Assembly (NCBI RefSeq): GCF_947507565.1
Contig: NC_089186.1
Span: 248,001 to 312,000 of the forward strand
Source of the DNA: Oscarella lobularis
Lineage: Eukaryota; Porifera; Homoscleromorpha; Homosclerophorida; Oscarellidae
Reading direction: 5' to 3'
Length of the DNA: 64,000 nucleotides
Shown here in pieces: positions 59,241-64,000 of this stretch (its first letter is position 1; each line of letters opens with the position of its first letter). The position numbers and the translations under genes were made by a program. The notes under the pieces are model-generated. The model searched no databases and had not been told where the DNA came from. It saw only the letters and a program-made list of their open reading frames with translations.

Positions 59241-61106
59241 CTACAAGAAGTCCAGTTCGACTTTTCGTCCCACGGAATTTCCACTGGACAGGTCTTCAGA
59301 CCTGACCGTAATTTCGGTAGCTCCAAATTTCATAAAGACCTTTATCACTCTGCTCTTTCCTTTGGCCGTGTCTGGCATAGGCAGCAGCATAACAGCAGCC
59401 TTTCGTACATCAGTAGTATAGCGAGGATTCTCATCTTCAGACGCGCATACGATGACTTTGACCTCTTTAGAATCAGAACAAAGAGGCGAGAACGTGTCTA
59501 TAATCTCATGTCCTATTTCGATTTCGCTATTCTTTCTGGCAAACACAGTAAAGGTTTTTATACACTTCGCTTTGCCGTCATCTCCATAAGTACGCAATGA
59601 CTTGGGATCAACGCCGTCGACGAAGTCTCTACTGCTTTCAACTCCGTACGTATACTTGACTCGACGGCTTAGGAAGGCCAATGGATTGTGACCGAAAAGC
59701 ACTGAACCCATCACGACAGAAAGAGAACATTCTCGTGCTACTACTACGCGTAGACGAAATGATTTTTCAAACTCCGCTTTCAGGTAGTTTTGCAGCAACG
59801 CGCACGTAGCAAAGCCACCCACTAGAATCATGAATTTGACGCCAGGAACTTTTTCGAGGAGAGTCTTTAGATGAGACGAGATGTTGCTGAAGACGGGTTC
59901 AAATAATTTTCTAACTTCCGGGTACTGTAGTGACAAGGATCCACGAGCTAGTCTTACGTCAGGGTTACCAAATCGGTTGACACAGTCTTTCACTGGTTTC
60001 TTCTCTTCGTCTTTCATGAAGTCGTGAAAAGTGTGTGGCAGTTCAACGTACAGGGTTCCATCTTCCTGAGCGCATCGCTTTGCCGATTCAAATTTTATTG
60101 ATACCAGTTCAACCCAGTCGCCACGATGCTCTCTGCGGTATTTTTCAATCGATTTCTTGTCGAATATGCTCTCGACGAGCTGAACGAAATTTTGGTCGAC
60201 ATAGATACCGCCCCACGCACCTCCCGTTGCGTGATGCAGCTCTCTGATGAGATCGTCGCTCTGTACTTCATGCACCGTAACGTCCACCGTTCCACCTCCT
60301 AAATCCGCCAGAAGGTAACGCGTTCCTGACTCATAAGCTAAGCTGGTACACTCTACGTTGGGAACGGCTGCTGACGTGAGATTAACTGACTTGCAGTATA
60401 GTGCAGCTGCTTCAGGCTCTAAGGCAATCACAACTCTTTCCTCGTGATCTTTGGACACAAGACCACCCTAAAATTTGTCCAAGCTTGAACAAATAGATTT
60501 TATTAATTATTGCTCCTACTTCGTATGCAGCCTCTCTCATTATCTGCTTGGCCCCATCGTCCCAGATAGCTGGAACAGTGATCACCCATTTGATATCGTC
60601 TGGATCAACGTCGTGTGCAGAGTAGGTACTAATTTGGTTTATAGCTGCCTCTTTGAAATGCCGAAGTGCGAAGGCAAACACCGTTATCACAGGAAGCTCC
60701 TTTCCGTTGACAGCAACAGCCATTGTTGTACGAGAAAGATTCTATCAAAATAAACGAAGCTTTGCAGGCGCTTATTTTGGACTAGAGGCTTTCGTACCGC
60801 TGTGTGGTGGAGCTTCATTTTGAATCGACTGAAGTATATCCAATGCTTTTGCTCCTCTTCTTCGATCTCTATGTTGTAGTGATTAAGTGCTTCGTGACCA
60901 AACGAGTGAAAGCTGCCGTCAGGTTTCAGAAGAAGAGCTGTGGGGACTTTGTTAGGGGTCGGACACGCCGAGACGCGAGTAGGATTTCTGTTGCCACTGC
61001 CGAGAATGGCATGAATGGTGTATTTGTCGTCTGCAAACGACATCGCGTAACCGCTGTAGGTCGTTCCTATGTCGATGGCGACAACGAGGAGCTCTCCTGC
61101 GGCCAT
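59241..61106 (-). CDS. HSPA12: HSPA12-like gene N
   Basis: Exons 61106-60798, 60741-60520 and 60467-59241; about 585 residues. Motifs: AIDIGTTYSGYAMSF, WVITVPAIWDDGAKQIM, ADLGGGTVDVTVH, ATGGAWGGIYVD, MILVGGFATCALL. Introns are 56 and 52 bp. It is the closest complete relative of the truncated gene L and shares the unusual GGL start of exon 3 with it. It has no CARD exon: its N-terminus begins MAAGELLVVAID directly, so the CARD fusion in L arose, or was lost, after the two split. Confidence 0.93.
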
Positions 61107-61343
61107 TTTTCGTTCCTGCGTTGGCTATATAACAATTGCATTAGAGCATCTCTAATTGAGTTGCAGAAACTCGATTACAGTATGACGTATTCGCTTCAAG
61201 GGTCTTCCTCATCGTCAAAGCAAGAGTGGGCTCTACCAGTGCGCCTTTCTTACTCTAATCGGTTGCGATGATAACCGAAGAAATACCAAAGTAAGATCTC
61301 GAGTAGGACTGTTTATCAAGTGCAGAACAGAAGAGCCAAATGA

Positions 61344-63232
61344 TTAAGAGTGCTCTAAAAAGTCTAGATCTACGACATGCTGACGTGCTTCTCCACTAGA
61401 AGTGTCCTCAGACGTTACCTTTATTTCAGTTTCTCCAAAATGCATAGCAACTTGTACTCGCCTGTTCTTTCCTTTCTCTGTATTAGGCATAGGTAGACGA
61501 ATGTTGGCCACGTTCTTCATATTATCATCGTTATCTTTAGTGTAACGTGATCCTGCATTCAAGGACGTGTAAACCGAAATTGTAAGTTTTTTAGTGTCAG
61601 CATAAAGAGGGTAAACTGAACGCTCAATTTCTTGTCCGACTGCAACTTCGTCATTTCTCTTAGCAAACACGAAAAAACGATGTCGACACAGTACACTTCC
61701 GTCGTCATCAACAAAGCGATATGAATCGGGATCAATTCCTTTTTCAAAGGGAAGGTAACTAGAAATGCCGTATGAATACTTAACTCGACGTGACGCTATT
61801 AAAGTAGAGTCATGTCCAAAGAGAACAGAGCCCAATACCACTGCTAGAGAGCAGTTATAAGCCGTTATGACCCTTAGACTGTATCGCGAAGCAACTTCTC
61901 TTTTTATGTGTTCCTGAAGTAGCAGAGATGTGGCAAAGCCACCAACCAGAATGACAAATTTTATGTCGTCTACTTTCTCTAAAATGGACTTTAGATGAGC
62001 TGTGATGTTTTCGAATACGGGATCAAATAATTTTGCTACTTCCGGATATTCAAGGGTGAGTGCCCCTCGACTGAATTTGACGTCATCATTCCAAACATCT
62101 TTGACGCACTTTGCAGCAGAACAACCTTCGCGTTCTAGGAAAGAGAGGAACTCGTGGGTTAGTTCCACTCGAATGGGTTTTCCCACAGCAGCAGCGCGCT
62201 TGGCACTTTCAAATTTTACGGATACCAAATCAACCCAATCGCATGGATGATCGGCCTGAAATTTTTCAATTGAAGCTTTACCAAATATGTTCTTAAGAAG
62301 AAGAACAAAATTCTGATCAACGTACGTGCCTCCCCAAGCGCCTCCCGTAGCGTGGTGTAATTCTCGGATTTTTTTGTCCTTTCCCACCTCGTGGACAGTT
62401 ACGTCAACTGTGCCGCCGCCCATGTCAGCGAGAAGATATCTTGTTTTTGATTCAAAAGCTCCAGTGGTGTCTTCCGTTTTGTCTACGGCGGGTGACATAA
62501 TTCTAACCGACTTGCAGTAGACCGCGGCTGCTTCCGGCTCAAGAGCAATTGCCACTTTCTCTGACTCAAGACCAGCCTAAAGTAAGACTTGTTTCAAAGG
62601 TGCAAATAAATCAGTTAGTTGGCTGTACCTTCGAAGCTGCTTCTCTCATCAATTGCTTTGCGTCGTCTTTCCATATAGCAGGAACAGTGATAACCCACTT
62701 GATGCTGTTAGTAAAAACGTCCTCTCTGCTGCTCGCGTTGATCTGGCTTATGGCCTGTTCCTTAAAATATCGTATCACATGACTGAAAACGCTTATGAGA
62801 CTGATTTTATCCCCGTTCCTTGCTGTGCACATTGTGCTCCTTGAAAGGTCCTACATTGACTAGTTGATCTAACTTCAGGTTTAATTCATTTGTTCCTCAA
62901 CTTACAGTTTTGCTGTGGAGATCCATCTTGAATCTCTCGAAGTACATCCACGTTTTCTGATTATCGGAATTCGAGTCAGCTAACTGATTGTAGCGGCTTC
63001 GCGCCGTGAAGCCGAACGAATCAAACGTGCCGTTCGGGTCGAGAAGAAGACTAGTCGGCACTTTTCCAGGCTGCGGGCACCCGGAAACGTGATCAGCATT
63101 TGAATCAGCTTCGCGAATGGCTTGAATTTCGCTTTTCGTAGACGAAAATGACATGGCATAGCCACTGTACGTCGTGCCTACGTCAATGGCAACAACGAGG
63201 AGCGCCTTCCAGTCTTCGGAGGCAGCGGCCAT
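61344..63232 (-). CDS. HSPA12: HSPA12-like gene O
   Basis: Exons 63232-62906, 62850-62629 and 62576-61344; about 593 residues. Motifs: AIDVGTTYSGYAMSF, WVITVPAIWKDDAKQLM, ADMGGGTVDVTVH, ATGGAWGGTYVD, VILVGGFATSLLL. Introns are 55 and 52 bp. ATG 63232 (MAAASEDWKALL) is preferred over an in-frame ATG further upstream (63307) by comparison with K. K and O are sister copies separated by L and N. Confidence 0.93.
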
Positions 63233-63307
63233 CACAGAGTGGTGTTGACTAAAGCTTTGTGCTTTGTGTGCAATGTCTAACTCGATTACCTGACGTCTTT
63301 TTGTCAT

Positions 63308-63854
63308 CGCAAATCCAATACTTTCACTAATTATATCATAGCACGAAATACATCCGTGGTAGACTCTGAGAGGAGGATTAGCCTGAAGCGAACGTGTTCC
63401 ACCAATTACAGTAGCGGCATAGCCATAATCAGATCGTCACTAGCCGAATCTAATTTAGCTATTACGTAATGAATATCAGCATTGAAAGTTGTTAGAGAGC
63501 AGCGTCAGTCAGGATAATTGAGGAAGCAGGAAAAGCTGGAGAAACAGGAAAATTGGGTTTCTCGAAGCCTTCTTCCCATTTGAGAACTTGAATTCCCCTC
63601 AATTAGTTTTTACTGGTAGTTCAAGCACTCTGTTTGTGCTGTTAGTCAGAGGGGCGACGGAAACCCGTCGAGAGGCTGAGGTTTGCTGAAGTCAGTGGGT
63701 GGAGTTGGCCCCAGTCTTGAGTTGATTTCATTTGAACATAATTAAATTTCTCATCAAACCTAATTTAGCGATTATGTCAACATCGAAAGTAGGAGGAAAA
63801 ATACAAATCGCATACGGGAGGTATAAAACTTAGAGTCTCCTACGCGCTTCTTCC
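63308..63854. other. Intergenic upstream of gene O
   Basis: No gene recognised. It contains repeated CATTGAAAGTTG/CATCGAAAGTAG words (63480, 63780) also present upstream of gene K (54990), probably parts of duplicated promoters. Confidence 0.45.
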
Positions 63855-64000
63855 ATGGGAAACAAGTGTACAGGAAGGAGCGCAAGAAATAAAGACCCTG
63901 AAGATGCAAGAGAGTATAAAGTCCAAGAGAAATTGGAAGAGAACGACTCCGAAACATCATCGTGGGAAATGAGGGATCTCCACTTGGAAGCGAGAGAACG
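63855..64000 (+). CDS. Possible first exon of a new plus-strand gene, partial
   Basis: ATG 63855 opens MGNKCTGRSARNKDPEDA, an acidic, charged frame that stays open to the window end. The MGxxC start could allow N-terminal myristoylation and palmitoylation; this is speculative from the motif alone. No family recognised. Confidence 0.35.
   Translation, partial: MGNKCTGRSARNKDPEDAREYKVQEKLEENDSETSSWEMRDLHLEARE

Overview
This is animal nuclear DNA, probably from a sponge or another early-branching animal with a compact genome. Nearly all introns are 47-62 bp with ordinary GT-AG ends, intergenic gaps are often under 200 bp, and typical animal domains occur (CARD, Ig, SH3, MIEAP, HSPA12). I cannot name the species. 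One 200-bp assembly gap lies at 32481-32680.

The window is dominated by a tandem array of two gene families. (1) Fourteen HSPA12-like Hsp70 loci, lettered A-O here (M is reserved for the second family): A, B, C, D, E, F, G, H, I, J, K, L, N, O. All share one three-exon plan: nucleotide-binding start, an exon of about 222 bp, and a long third exon, with both introns in phase 0. (2) Seven genes, M1-M7, encoding a helical N-terminal region, a long coiled coil and a C-terminal domain resembling that of the mitochondria-eating protein MIEAP/SPATA18. In four places (M1-A, M2-F, M6-I, M7-J) an M gene lies directly upstream of an HSPA12 gene on the same strand, 159-180 bp away. Two more HSPA12 genes (D, E) have a decayed MIEAP end at the same place. 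This repeated cassette is the main candidate for an undescribed system: a linked chaperone plus mitochondrial quality-control or coiled-coil partner.

Layout: 1-6.1 kb, HSPA12 gene A split by an apparently whole 4.9-kb Ginger-type DNA transposon that carries an integrase-like transposase with OTU and probable USP-like peptidase domains. 6.2-10.3 kb, M1 and gene B share a divergent promoter. 10.3-17.6 kb, a patchwork of gene fragments, a GC-rich spliced transcript with little coding potential, and an Ig plus atypical-kinase gene. 17.6-32.3 kb, genes C to G with M2 and many fossil 3' ends. 32.5-40 kb, three tandem M genes on the plus strand. 40-63.3 kb, genes H to O with M6 and M7, and a CARD domain apparently fused to HSPA12 in gene L. 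A new plus-strand gene may start at about 63.86 kb.

The array shows active birth and death: near-identical neighbours (D/E), graded divergence (F, G), recurrent 3'-end relics, a truncated copy (L) and a copy interrupted by a transposon (A).
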